A DNA stretch of 64,000 nucleotides, from NCBI RefSeq assembly GCF_028389875.1, contig NC_084672.1, positions 9,350,458 to 9,414,457 of the forward strand. The letters are read 5' to 3'. Position 1 is the first letter of the stretch. Every line of letters starts with the position of its first letter. This document shows positions 1-22,801 of the stretch, one piece after another. Both the position numbers and the translations under genes were made by a program. This DNA comes from Rhea pennata. Taxonomy: Eukaryota; Chordata; Aves; Rheiformes; Rheidae. Under the pieces are notes generated by a model. The model made no database searches and was not told where the DNA came from. It saw only the letters and a program-made list of their open reading frames with translations.

Positions 1-49
1 CCTGCTCTGCCGAAGTCTGCTTCTGCCTATTCTTTGCGCTGCACTGCAG

Positions 50-2630
50 ACAGGAGGCAGCGGGAGGCTGCAGCACGCCTGGGAAATCCTGAAATTCCAG
101 CCAAATTTTCTACTCCTAAAAGACACTGCAAACTGCCTTCTGAGAGCCCTCCGACTTATGAGGTTGAACTTGAAATGCAAGCCTCAGGACTGCCCAAACT
201 TCGCTTTAAGAAGATTGGATCTTCCTCAGCACTGGAAATTCAATCTGAAGCAAATGCCAGCAAACCCAAGGGAGGAGAGAGCCCTTTTGGTGATCTTACT
301 GTGACCTGGTGTAGCAAACACCCAGAAAAGCTAGCAGCAGTCTGTGTTTCGCCCTCTTGCTTTCGCTCTTTCCATAGTACGCCTGGGAAAGGTGGAGGAC
401 AGACCTACATATGCCAGTCATACACCCCAACGAGTTGTGCCTCTGCCTCTAACACCACTTCCCCATCCCCCTTGGAAGCAGGAGTTCCCTGTACACCTTC
501 CCCAAAGCAAAAGGGGAAGACTACTCCTGATGCTATCAAGGATTGGCCTCGGAGAAAGAGAGCCTCCAGCAGCACTGCTAATGCTAGCTGTACTCAAAGT
601 GAGAAAAATGCAGATGAAACGAAGAGAACGTTGACAGACAAAGAGGGGGAGATGAAAATCTTGGAGCACTACAGCAACAAAGTCAAAAGTACCTTTGGGG
701 AATTTGAACTGGAAGGGGTTTGCAGGCTCCAGGATCAGCCATCTCCTAGTGACTCTGAACCCAGAACTGATGAGAATACTGCCTTTGGGACTTTTGGCCT
801 GAAATCTCGGAAGCGGGTCTTTACGTATCTATCACCCGAAAAGGAGGAGAAGCACGAGGCTAAGAGGTCTTGTACCGATATGACCAACTTAGAGCTCATT
901 TGCTGCTCTCAAGACAAGAGCAAGGAAAGCAAATCAAGGGCAGACACTGTAGTTCCGGAGAAACCCAGAGCATGTTCGCTTGTAACTCCTGTGCATCGCA
1001 GTTGCGTAGGGGATGATGATGTCTTCCTTTTGTCAGGTAACTGAGCAGCACGAGTGACATTCCACTGAAATTCAGAGATGCCTTAAAAATACGGGATAGG
1101 CAAGAAACAAGAACACAACTTTTTTTTTTTTTTTTTTTTTTTTGTCTATCTGAGGGAGAATGAGATTGAGGGGAAGAGTGGGTTGCAAATGATGTACAAG
1201 GTAATTTTGCCCTATTATAGTAGAGAAGTAGGCAGATTACAGATAACAAGTTCACCTATTGGCACGTTAACAGTTGTGGGGTGATCAGGGAAACATGAAA
1301 CAGCAGGAGCTGGGAGGAATTTACTTTAAGGACTTGGTTGAGAAAGGATCACTACTGCCTCTAATGGCTAACTTGTTGGATTGAATAGATATGAAAAATC
1401 AAGTGATAAAAGGTGCTGCAAGGCAGCTAGGATGCATGGGATGGAAAGCGAACTGTTGCTTGAGGGAAGCTTTTATCACAATACATTTTGAGATTGGACT
1501 AGGTAATGAATCTGCATTTGTCTGATGCGGCTAACTATTTCTGCTCAGTGTCTGTTCAATGCTATACCCAACTATATGAAGTTTACAGCCTGGTGCTCTC
1601 AAACTGGAATATCCATAGAAGGTGGTCCTATGGATATTTGTATATATTGGTGTTCCAATCCTCTAATGTGCCAACCTAATAGTGCTAATTCAATGTGTAA
1701 ATCAGAAGTGCAACAGTACAGAAGTGTTTGCCTTGCTAGTCATAATATTGTATCAGTAGGCACTGAAGTTTAAATTCTATTTATTTATTTGCTGTGGACG
1801 CTGACAGTTCAGTTAGCCTGTTTCACCAAGGGCCATCTCAGCTTTCTAAGCAGGGCCTTGTTAATTCCAAATACTTAATCCAGTCTTGTTTTAGAAACAA
1901 AGATCTATAGTAGAGTAGTTTTAGCCTGTAAGATGTGAAATAACTGTGAGGGTAAAGGCAGATGCTGCTGCCTTATGGGACTGTATTAGACTTACCTGAA
2001 AGCCATGAGTTGTCAGTTTGCTGCAGTATCTTACTGTGCTTCTCCAGGCTCAACTCCGCCAGTGAAAAGCGCTCTCTCTGCCAGCAGCCTTCTAGCACTG
2101 ACCCAGTCTCCACTGCTGTGTCAGAGACAGACACCATCTTGGAGAAAATATGCTCAAGGTAACCAACCACCTGGGCTGTGAGGAAAGGCTGGGCTCTAGC
2201 GGACTATCTAAATTTGCTTTCTGTATGCCTGTATCTAAGAATGAGAGAGCACTATCCTAGGGACTGGTCTTTGTGCTGAAAGCCTTTGGGTATGTTTGCG
2301 ACTTCTGTATTCAGTTTTGCTATCTGACATGCCTTAAGATATTTGCATTGGGAAGTTCAGAAGGGAGCAGAGGTAATACTGAAGAGTAGAATAGGCTACC
2401 ATATAGTGCAGTTTACTACTTCTGTTGCTTCCAGTTGATATTGGGCTGCTTAGAGTCACTGAGCAGTACGTTTGTCAAATCATGGCTTTAATTTATTTTT
2501 TGTGTTTGTAGAAGAGGAATCAGATGCTTTCCAAGATATTGCCAGTCAGGAGCTGTCTCCATTCAACAGCGTGGCTTCTAAGGAGCGTCTCCTTAGCAGG
2601 ACTTACTCACGTAAAAAGCTGCTTAGCTGA
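50..2630 (+). CDS. TICRR: TICRR (treslin), C-terminal part; gene runs in from the left
   Basis: Treslin works with TOPBP1 and MTBP in the nucleus to load CDC45 at replication origins under S-phase CDK control. Only the last three coding exons are here. Exon 50-1036 follows a pyrimidine-rich acceptor and is one large open exon ending in phase 1. Exon 2048-2158 (111 bases) encodes a conserved patch with STPPVKS and LTQSPLL, proline-directed Ser/Thr sites. Exon 2512-2630 encodes the acidic-then-basic C-terminus ending RTYSRKKLLS and stops at 2628-2630. Phases join without a frame break. The encoded part is low-complexity, Ser/Pro/Lys rich and probably disordered, as in the family. Identity rests on the LTQSPLL patch, the large penultimate-region exon and position next to convergent KIF7, as in human. 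The N-terminal exons lie upstream of the window. The 1.0 kb intron after the first exon holds a poly-T run and no other recognised feature. Confidence 0.88.
1120..1143 (+). repeat. poly-T tract in TICRR intron
   Basis: There are 24 consecutive T about 85 bases after the TICRR donor. No flanking SINE or LINE body was recognised, so it is annotated as a homopolymer only. Its length is likely to vary between individuals and assemblies. Confidence 0.9.
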
Positions 2631-2945
2631 AGTTGGAAGCCAGGACAGAATACTATGGGGAACTTCCTATCATCTCAGCTGTACAACATGACTTTTAACA
2701 AGGATGAGGATACTTGATGCTGTCCTGGAGCTGTCTGCATTGGTAAGAGGCAGGATGCAAGCATGTGACAGTGGATATAGGGACCACTTTAAAAGCTTTT
2801 AGCTTCAGTTGGAGCATCTCTTCATCCATTCAAAACCTAGCTCAGTCTTTCTGGCACTACTTCTGCGTGTGATAGCTAGGTTTTGCAGTGAAGGTTCCAT
2901 TCCACTAGGTAAGGAGAACTGTTGTGTTCTATGCCTATCTTGTAA

Positions 2946-2951
2946 AATAAA
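2946..2951 (+). terminator. TICRR: Candidate TICRR polyadenylation signal
   Basis: AATAAA lies 316 bases after the TICRR stop and is followed by a T/GT-rich stretch (TTTTATTTTGTGTC at 2959-2972). It is the first canonical hexamer after the stop, giving a 3' UTR of roughly 340 bases. Confidence 0.6.
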
Positions 2952-4781
2952 ATTACTGAATTTTTATTTTGTGTCACTTGGTCTTATACCTGGCCTACCC
3001 CAAGTTGTGAGCAAGGGATTATGGCTGCAGGAGGGGTGCTGAAGGCAAATGTGTACAAAACTGGTTGCATGTTTCTGCTGTTCATCTTGCTCTGAGACTA
3101 ACTGGATCCCTCTGTGAGCTGTATCCTGCTTGTCACCTTAGCAGGAAAATAACAAACAAACAACAAAAAAAGCAGACATTCTCTGACAGGTTAATGAGCT
3201 CAAATTGCTGAGAAATATCTGTCAAAGGCCAGAGAAGACTATGTAGAACTGGAGAGACCACCTAGCTGGCAACAGGGAAGATGTGGAGGGGAAGTTTGTC
3301 CTTCTGTTCCTGCCCTGCCCCCGGAAGCAGAATTGGATCTGGAATTGCTGGCTGAATAGGTCTAGTACTGGTGCAATTGTTGCTGGAAGAGTAACTTTGT
3401 TACCCTTCTCTTATGCAAGCTTATAATGAGCCAGAGAGGAGTCAAGGAAATTTCCCCAGAGAGGTAAAATTCTTACGGAGTAAATGGAGATGACAGTTCA
3501 AAGAGACTTTTTTCCCTTCTCCAGCTTCATTGCTAATTAGATAGTGACTAATCATCTGTGGGATGTGGGGTTAGAATGAGAGCACAGGAAGACAGCAGGA
3601 GCTGTGATTCAGTGAGTAAAACGTAGCCTACAAGGAGCTGAAAGCATGTGTTGTCTTACGCTACCCAAAGCTCTCCTGGAGCGCTGGGTTTTTCCTTTAG
3701 CAGAGATCTGTTTGTGCACAGCAGGGAAGTCATCCCAGTGTCCACGGAACATACACGAAGCAAAGAGCTACAAAGAAAGATAGCATGCTATCCTTCTGAA
3801 GCCAGGCATAACTGTTCAAAAGTAGGTCATTAAGTGGTTTTAAGGCTTTTCTAAGAGGGAAGTGCTGCACTTAGGGTTGTTTTGATGAAGGGAAAAGGTG
3901 TATGTGTTGGAAGGATGTGGATTCATAGATAAGCTTGGGGCTCAAAGATGATTATTTCTGAGAGAGTAGAAGGGATTCCTTTTTCTGCTGCTGAAGGTCC
4001 TTATTTAAACTAGAGGCCTTTATTTTTGGAAATATCTTGCAGTTCAGACACACCTAGAGCCCTCAGTAATGTTAAGTTCCCTTTTAAAAAGAGGACAAGA
4101 AATACCCCTATAGGCAAGATAGGTATGTAGGAATCATCTTCCAATTCTCCTCCTCCTGCAGATACTGGCTTTTAAATTAGCATGCCTTACTTCAGGCTGA
4201 AGTGAGGAACACAGCTATCACAACTATTCTTCCAACAGTAAGTGGCTTGTTTTGGGGATCAGGCAGAACCTAGCTGCAGCTTTCTCTTCTTAAAAGCAGC
4301 TATCAAGGCTTTCACTTCTTGCTGTTAGGAGAGTTAAACTTAAGATCCACCTGGGGAAAGGGACAGATCAGCATGAGTTTACAGGATCATATTTCATCTC
4401 TTACATCCTGACTGGAAGTACTCCTAAGAATGAGGAAAAAAAAACTGTTCGAAAGCTTAGAGCAAAAGATAGTATTGAACCAGGCCTGCTTTTATCTGAG
4501 ATGGTTCAGATAATTGAGCTGTTGTCAGGAGGTGCTTTTGCTGAAGCAACTTAGATAGCATTTGCTGCTGAAGGCAAATAGAGAAATGCGTAATTCATGA
4601 ATCCTACAGGTAATTATTTTGAGTGCTTCTAAATCACGTGTATTCAGACATTAAGGCAACAATGCAGCAGGCCTCAGCTATTCACAGTTGCTATGAAGTT
4701 TGTCTAAATGTCTTTCCTGCAGTGTTGAATTAGTGACCATAGGACCTCTGACATGTGCCTGTTTCATAAAATTCATTCTGC
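2952..4781. other. Intergenic spacer between convergent TICRR and KIF7
   Basis: About 1.8 kb with no ORF, RNA gene or repeat that I could recognise. Base composition is ordinary. It separates the two 3' ends, so no promoter is expected here. Confidence 0.6.
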
Positions 4782-4787
4782 TTTATT
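4782..4787 (-). terminator. KIF7: Candidate KIF7 polyadenylation signal
   Basis: TTTATT on the + strand reads AATAAA on the - strand, about 410 bases after the KIF7 stop codon. It implies a short 3' UTR ending near 4760, about 1.8 kb from the convergent TICRR signal. Confidence 0.55.
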
Positions 4788-5195
4788 AGAAAAGTTACAG
4801 TAGAAACATTTTTTAAAAAGTTACTACAAAAATCTATTTACAAGTTCTCTAGAACTGCAGTGTGTTTCCCTCTGAATCTGCTAGTGATGAGCAAGCTCCA
4901 CAAGCAGAGGTTGTGGAAATGTAAACAAGTCTTTAGTGTTAGAGGCCAGGTTCAGAGATACCTCCCACTTCCCAGTGTTTAAGCTGCTGAAGATGCAGGA
5001 GGAAAGGTGGCCAGGCAGTGCTGGTGAGACTGCACCTTAGTTCCCTTATGCTGAAAAGCCCTACGTTTTTCAGGCCTATGAAATACAACAGGTTTGTGGC
5101 CAGGTTGGCTCAGGGGAGCAGAAAGGCACTTGAGCCCACATCAGCAGTATCTACTCCTTCTGGCCCTGTGCCACAGAAGTGTTGCAAGCTTATGT

Positions 5196-15943
<10,748 letters not shown>

Positions 15944-15946
15944 GGC

Positions 15947-15976
15947 GGCCCCGGCCCCGGCCCCGGCCCCGGCCCC
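15947..15976 (-). repeat. GGGGCC hexanucleotide repeat (5 units) abutting the KIF7 start codon
   Basis: Five perfect units, GGCCCC on + and GGGGCC in the KIF7 sense, end three bases before the KIF7 ATG. In the KIF7 reading frame the repeat reads as alternating Gly-Ala, and no in-frame stop separates it from the ATG. It lies in the expected 5' UTR. Confidence 0.92.
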
Positions 15977-17051
15977 GGCGCGCCGCGATGGCGTCAGACG
16001 GCTCCGCCCCGGCGCGGCCCGGGCGCGGCCCCGCCGTTGCCGGGGAACGGCCCGGGGCTGCCTCCGCCCGGCCGGGCGGGGGGCGACGGCCCGACCCGGC
16101 CCGGCCCGGCCCGGCCCCCCGCGCCCGCCGACGGCCCGGCCCGGCGCCCCGGGCGTCAGGGTCCGCCAGCCGCGCTGCGCCGCGGCGCCGGGGGGCAGCG
16201 GCCCCGCAGCCCCGTGGGCGGTGTCGGGGGGCCGCGGCCGGCCCCGTCGCGGCGGGGCCTCGGCGTGGGGCACGCGGTGCCGCGCAGCCCTGAGGAGGCG
16301 GCTGTGGCGCCCGCGCGCCCAGGGCTCGCCGCGGGGGGCCTCGGGCTGTCCTGCGGCCCCCCGGCCGGGCGCGGGGCCTGCCTCGGGGAGACAAGCGGCC
16401 TCCTTGGGAGCGTGCCGCGGTCCCGGGGCCGAGGGCGGCCGTGCCCGGCGACGGGCTCCGCTCCCAGACCTTTGTCCCCCTGGCAGGACCCTTGGGCGTG
16501 ATGGCCGAAGCGGGGGCCCTGCCCGTGAGGGCGAGCGGCTGAGGCGAGCTGGGGGAGCGGAAGGAGGGAGACGACTGCGTGGGACGGGAGAGCAGGGCGG
16601 GCTACGGAGACCACGCGGGAAATCGGGGCCAAGATGCGCGGAGAGGAGAAGACAACCCGTGTAGGTCTCATTAGATGCTCCATCACACGCAGACAGCCGT
16701 GCGACGACTCCGGGGACGGGACGGGGGCCGCGCGGCCCCGCCGAGGGACACCGTGCCTCACGTGCAGGCCCTGGCCACCCCGGGGACGCGCTTCGCAGAG
16801 CACGTCCCTGCCCGGCCTGCGCCCTGCCGCGCTCGGGGCGGCGGGGCCAGGTACGGGGGCTGACGTCTGAGCGGATCTGATTGATAGCAAAGTTTTTAAT
16901 CTTCCAGGCCGCAGCTCGTGCTGCGTCACCCCTCCGGTTGCTGGGAATGGTATGGTCCCCACGGATCCCCTGGGCGGTGTGGGAAGCGGCAGCTCCACTG
17001 CTCCGCGGAGAGCCGCTGGGACCGCCAGCGAGAGGGACGGCCCTGCTAGAC

Positions 17052-19753
17052 ATGGGTCTGCGGCTCCCGCTGCGCCGCAGTGCCAGCTTCACCCCGGAGC
17101 ACCCTGCCCTCCTGGAGGTGCCTGGCCCCGCCGCCCTGAAAATGGAAGCAAACGTGCTCGTTATGGGAGCGGACAACGTGGGGAAGTCGGGTAAGAAACA
17201 CGCGGTAGCTGAGAGAGGAAAGTTTGCAGGCAGGAACTTTCCATTTCACCCACAGGAAAAGAGCGAAAACCCCGTAGCAGAGTTTGGAGTGAGCTGCGGT
17301 GCCGGTGCTGCAGTCTGAGCTCACGGGTGAGGTGGGGCTGGGTTTGTCCGGGGCAGCGGGGATTCGAGGTGGGGAAGCTGAGCGCAGCCTTTCGGGCAGC
17401 GGGACGGTGTCCGGGGAAGGAGTTTTCCAGCGAGCCGCAGTCCGCTGATGTGCTGGTGTGTGCTCTGCCCCTGCTCTGTTTGCAGAGCTGCTGATGGCTA
17501 CAAGGAAACACAACGGAGAAAATCCAGAGGTCATGCCTGTCAGTGGGAGTTGGGAGGGGGGATGGTGCCTGACCGTGGTCAAGGGCCGAGCTAACCTTGC
17601 TTGGGACCGAAATAAAGATCTTTAATGCTTAGGGTTGTTTTTATGAGTCTTACTCTCCTCTTTGCAGCTTTGACTGTGCGTTTCCTCACCAGGCGTTTTA
17701 TCGGGGAATACGGAGACATGGGTGAGTGCCAGATGGAGGGCAGTCCTGCTAGCTTACTGCTAGGGACTGGGAAGTCAGGAATGAGCCTGATTCTGGCTAC
17801 AGGATCTGGCTGTTTCCCATCCACCCCGGTGTTTCCCTAGGGCCTTCACCTGCCCCCAGGAGGTTTCGTGGCTGTATTTGTTCCAGGGCCTGTTTTTTTT
17901 GGCCTCAGAAGCGTTTCTTTGGTGTGCAAAAGGCTCGGGGTGGGGAGAACTGATGGCACAGTTGTGCATGGACTGTATTCTGGGGCAGAGGTGAATATCC
18001 AGGCAGTTTAGGGTGTTTAAGGTAGCGGTAATTCTGTCCTGGAGACCAACACACTCTGCATGGCTGTTACTCTGCATAAGGAGCCCTCAGACCTTGCCTG
18101 TGGAGTGCAATCTCCACATAGCGAGGACAGCCAATGTCGTCAGAGTGGACGTGACAGGCTTGTCCCCAGGAGAAAAAGGCCTGGCTTGAGGGAACTGTCT
18201 CTTGAGCCTATGAAGACAACTACCTTCACTCTCGTTATTTGGCAGAATTCATCTACAGCCACAGCCTGACCGTGGATGGCCGAGAGATTCTCTTCCACAT
18301 CTGGGACGTCCCATATTCACAGGTGAGAGGGCTCCACTCAGGTTGCGAGGTTTCACCCCAAGGAGAAAAGCCCTTTACTAAAAAAAAATACAAATGGAAA
18401 GTCACAGACTGGAAGCACCAGTGAACAAAGCTCTTGCTTCAGACTCGTTCAGCAGATGGTTTGTGGGCAACTGAACCCTTCTTGCCTGCAGAGTAAAGGG
18501 CTGCAACGTTATTCACAGTCTAGCAGTAGTCATCATAGCCTGCAGTTTTCTGACTGAGAAGGGCAGTGGAGGCTGAAGCAGTAATTTTATCTGCCGAGAT
18601 TGAGCTCAAGACTGCATTAACAAAATGGAAATGCCACACTGAGAACGCCACGCAATTACCACCTACAGCCTGCAGCACTTCCACACCTGTATGATAGGGT
18701 GAGGACAGTAACCATGACTCCAGTGCCCCAATCTTGTCGCCTTGGTACAATCTGTCAGGTATTGCTCTGCCTTCCTCTGTGCTCCTGATTCTCGTTGCCC
18801 TTCTGTGTTGCTGCTGCTCACCAGCCATTCCTGATAGGCTCCGTCTTCTTTTTCCCATCTGTTTAATAACATGGAGGTGCTGGACCTGTGACAGTGAAAG
18901 GGTTAGTGCCCTATAGCTTGTTCCTGGACCTGCTTGCTAAACTGGCGAGCAGGAGTTGCTGTTTGGTGCCTCCTTGAACTCAGGACGGTAGAGCACTGCA
19001 GGATTCTTGTACACTGCCTGCTTGCAGGCGGGCTTGGAGAGGGGGAGCTGGATAAATGAACCTTTTGCATCAGTCTGGCTCAGTCTCTGGCAAGCAAGTC
19101 TGCCCAGTGGTGATAAAAACAGCACTGTGTGCCCTCCAGGCCCTGGTTGCTGTAGTTTAGGCTGGTAAACCATGAACTTGGATGAGAAGGGCAGTATTTT
19201 TGTTTCCATCCTAGCCCCATGGGCCAGGGAGCTTTTCCAGCATTTACATCCTCTTTGGCAGTTCACTGGGAGTTATTTCAGAGTTTAACCCCACTGTTTT
19301 GCTCCTGTCTCTTTTCTGTTTCCCCAGGACCAGGCAGATGAGGGCTCCTCAGAGAAAAAGCGAATCCAGTGGGCAGACAGCTTTGTCCTGGTATACAGCA
19401 TCTGTGACCGTGCCAGCTTCAATATCCTGCCTCTCAAAGTGCAGTTCATCAAGGCAGCCAAGGAGGGTCTGAGCCAGGAGAAGGTGCCCATCGTCATCGT
19501 GGGCAACAAACGGGACCTGCACCATCACAGGGTGGTGTCCAGCGAGGAGGGCCGGCTCTTGGCCCTCTCTTTGGACTGTGGTTTCTATGAGGTCTCAGCC
19601 GCCGAGGCTTATCATGGGGCGCTCATGGTCTTCCATGGACTGGCTGAGCGTATCCCTGACACAAGACTGGCACTGAAAAGGGGTACTCGGATCCGTGGCA
19701 TTGTCAAGAGCATGTCGGCTGTGTTTGCCCGTAAAAGAACAGACTCTCTCTGA
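17052..19753 (+). CDS. RERG/RERGL/RASL11-related small GTPase
   Basis: Four exons: 17052-17190, 17668-17721, 18246-18322, 19328-19753, with phases matching throughout (231 aa). A Ras fold is clear: G1 P-loop GADNVGKS (39-46) followed by [15 protein letters not shown], close to RERG and RERGL; G4 NKRD (150-153); G5 SAA (180-182). Where Ras has DTAGQ the G3 reads DVPYSQ (85-90), lacking the Gly and catalytic Gln, as in RERGL (DPCSQ). The switch I threonine is also not evident, so normal GTP hydrolysis and GAP response are doubtful. There is no C-terminal CAAX box. The protein ends in a basic stretch and RKRTDSL, as in the RERG/RASL group, which are cytosolic. A 30-residue N-terminal extension precedes the GTPase core. 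In-frame ATGs upstream (for example near 16948) are possible but less likely starts. Human has no gene at this place between KIF7 and PLIN1. The exact orthologue name is unknown to me. Confidence 0.85.
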
Positions 19754-22424
19754 GCTCGCCCAGTGCGTTGCTTCTCTGTGTGCTGCCAGCTGGGCTTACG
19801 CAGTGCCTGGCTGGGCTGAGCCTCCTCCCTGGGCACCAGTGGAGATGGGTGTACATTTGATAAGTATGATATTTTCCTTGATTACATCCCAACATCAGGA
19901 TCCAGGTTTCCAGCTATATATGGCCTGTGCAGCCGAGGACTATAGGGCTTTTCCGTAGCAATGGGGATAAGCCCTGCAGACCTAGGCTCCCTTGTATGTC
20001 ATGGGAAGCTATGAATACCGCCAGCCCTGCCCCCATGGTCAGTGTTGAGTTGCCTCCTTGGTTAGGATTCAGCTGCATTTTCCTAGTCATGCCTGACGTC
20101 ATTGCTAAAGCACATGGTCTCTGCAGGCCTCCCATGAGGCTCTTAGCTCTATGATGGGACACGTTTTGAGTCAGAATCTCTCCTTTTTGCCATACAAGGT
20201 TTTTAGGTGCCCCCTGCTTTCTCCTTCATTCCTCCAGCACCAGAAATCACCAGGTCATTTTACTGCTACCCCAGGCAGCATTGGAGCTTTCTCTGTGTCT
20301 TCTATGGGAAACTGCTCCAACTGTTGGTGAGCAGAGAGGATGCACTGCATTTGTCTGGTAGCACTGTCCTGCCCCCTGCTCTTATCCTGGGTCCTGGCAG
20401 TGCTCCTTCTGCAGGATTCCTGTTACTTCTAACTGTGATACTTGTCAGGGTCCCTTTGTCTGTAATCCTTGATCTACTCTCACTTTTCTGTTGATTCTCA
20501 CACCCAACTAGCTGACTGGATGAGGATTTCTCCGCTGAACACTGGCTGGTGCTGAACTGGCTGTGGAATAGCCAGCGGCTTCTATATGTGAGTAGTGGTG
20601 TCCAAGTCTCTCCGATCCTGCATTACCAGCTGATACTGAAGGACCTCAGCAAGGATGCTTTGGCCTCCGGTCCGGTCTGCCTTTTCTGCGTGATTTCAAA
20701 CAGTGCCGTGCTTTATAACTGTGAGTCTCCCTGCCAACGGTCCTCCCTCCTACAGCCTTCAGTGATTGCAGATGTTTCCCTTGTTCAAATGGTGTATAGA
20801 CTGTGCATGGGAAAAATTACCTGTATGGCTCATTCCCAGGGCGTGGTATTGTATAGTGCATTTTATAAACCCAGTCCTTCTGTAAAAGCCATGCCTGTCC
20901 ATCCCCTGAGATGAAAGGAGATTGGGAAAAGGGACACTGGGCTCATTCCTGAGCTCACCACTGCAGGAAGGCATTCCCCTGCCTCTCCCTCAAACCCTTC
21001 ACCACACCCCTCCAAGGCCCTTGGTGTGCCTGGGAGTGCTGCCTGTAGGAAGAGGGTTTGTGTACGTGATGAAGATAGTGATTTCTCTATTAATGTGCCA
21101 CTGTAAATAGAATAAATCTTTTGGGGCAGGAAGCCCCTGACTCTATATGGCTGTGAATTCATGCTAAAGACACAAGAAGACAGCTGGGTTGTGTTGGGCA
21201 CTACCTGAGCACCACCGAAGGCAGAGAGATCTGTACCTGGCTCTCTTCTCTAGGTTTTTCCAGCCCCTTTATGGCTCCCTGTGTGGACCCAGCTAACACA
21301 CCTCTGCAGGGATGTTGAGGATCCCACTGTCCCAGCATTAACAACTTGATAGTGAGGTTTCCTATCCCCTCTCCCTCAGCCCTGGCTCTCACTCTCCTCT
21401 GCTCTTGCCTTTTGGTGCCTGTAAAGCCACCCAGGCTCATTCACACAAAGAAACTGAGCAAACTGCACACATGGCAAATAGAGAAGATTTATTACTGCAG
21501 CAAATAGAACAGCATGTTGCAGGAAATCAGGCAGTCCTATGGGAGAGAGGGACTCCAAGGGCTTCACTTGTTGTCACAGGTATTGCTCCTGACCCCACAG
21601 GCCCTACCATTAGTCTCTCGTTGGTGGATGACGAGCCCGATCCCCGGGGCTTTCCTATTTGTAAATCCTGCTAGTCACTGGGGACTTTCAAGCCCAGCTC
21701 CCAGATAAGCCTGGAAAGAGCAAAGTAGGGTCAGAGACATGCTCTGCAAGGTAGGATGGAAGGAAGAGGGAGGAGGAACCAGGCTGTCTGTGCTGGCATT
21801 TGATGGCTTTGCTGTCTTCACTGGTCTGTCTCACAATGTTGTTCTCTCTCTGTAGTTCGTACAGGCTATGCTGTCTGCTCAAGGACCAGGGTGGCCTGGT
21901 GCCAGCCCTGACTGGTCCTCTTTTCTGTTTTCTGGTTTCCCCAGTCTTTCTGTATCTCGTTCACATTTCTGGTATCCTCTCCACCTACTTTCTTCCTTTC
22001 ACAACTTCTTGCTGCCTTTAGTGTCCTCCTCCTGGCCTCACTCCACTCCATAAAGAAACAAATTCCCATTGCACAGCTGTTACTAAGCCCCATTACAGTC
22101 TTGAGAGAACAGAAACAGTCTCCTCCTGCATTGAGTAAGTATGAAGAGAGTGTAGTTTGAGGGCAAAGTGCCTCTCATATTTTGTTATAATCTCCTGTAA
22201 GCGCAATAGGTAACTGGGTGGAAGGCTGCCTTTGTAAAGACTCAATATTTGTTCATTTGAACCAAGGCTAGAGGAGGCTCGTAACATATGCCGGAGAGCC
22301 TTATGGCTCTTCTAGCAGAAGCAGGACAGACTAGCCTTTACATTTCTGATTTGGCTACTGAAAGTTATTAGAAGACCTAGCTAGTTTGGTGCCTTTCCTT
22401 TGTCTGGAAGAGAGGAAATGACCA
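19754..22424. other. 3' UTR / spacer between convergent GTPase gene and PLIN1
   Basis: About 2.7 kb without a supported coding exon. It holds the probable long 3' UTR of the GTPase gene up to about 21130. A second - strand AATAAA (21488-21493) could serve as a distal PLIN1 site. No repeat family was recognised. Confidence 0.5.
21111..21116 (+). terminator. Candidate polyadenylation signal of the small-GTPase gene
   Basis: AATAAA lies about 1.36 kb after the GTPase stop and is followed by TCTTTTGGGG. It is the clearest canonical + strand hexamer seen before PLIN1. It would make 19754-21130 a long 3' UTR; no coding region was recognised within it. Confidence 0.45.
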
Positions 22425-22430
22425 TTTATT
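22425..22430 (-). terminator. PLIN1: Candidate PLIN1 polyadenylation signal (proximal)
   Basis: TTTATT on + reads AATAAA on -, about 370 bases after the PLIN1 stop. A second hexamer at 21488-21493 would give a 3' UTR about 0.9 kb longer. Sequence alone does not decide between them. Confidence 0.5.
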
Positions 22431-22801
22431 TCCAACTTTTTGACAGGCAGGGACGGAGAGTACAGTTGCCCCTGCTCAGATGCTATCCTGCAGCACCCCA
22501 GGCCTCCCCACGCTGCTACCTGGAGCTCACCACCCCAGTGTCACTCACTGCGGGGCAGGTCCCCAGGAACACCTACCACTGGGCCCGGGCAGCCCGTTTC
22601 CCTCCAGCCTCAAGCCTGGTTCCACCATCCTCTCTTCTCTGTGTTCGTGCTGGGCTCGGGGGAGACAGAGGTCGGTGCCATGCGGGTAGCTGGCGGGGGT
22701 GGATGCTGACCGCAGCGTCGTGCTGCCGGCAAAGCGTGAAGAAGAGTGAGCTGGCGTGGGCGAGACAGGCAGCGAGGGAGCGCTGTCCTTCCCACGCCAG
22801 C

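Noticed and set aside
16881-17051. Longer N-terminus of the GTPase from upstream in-frame ATGs
   Set aside because: It would add a CpG-island-encoded tail with no family similarity. The ATG at 17052 already leaves a 30-residue extension. It cannot be excluded without transcript data.
15944-17176. N-terminal extension of KIF7 by about 411 codons
   Set aside because: The frame is open only because the CpG island is poor in stop codons. The ATG at 15943 gives the family length and a good start context.
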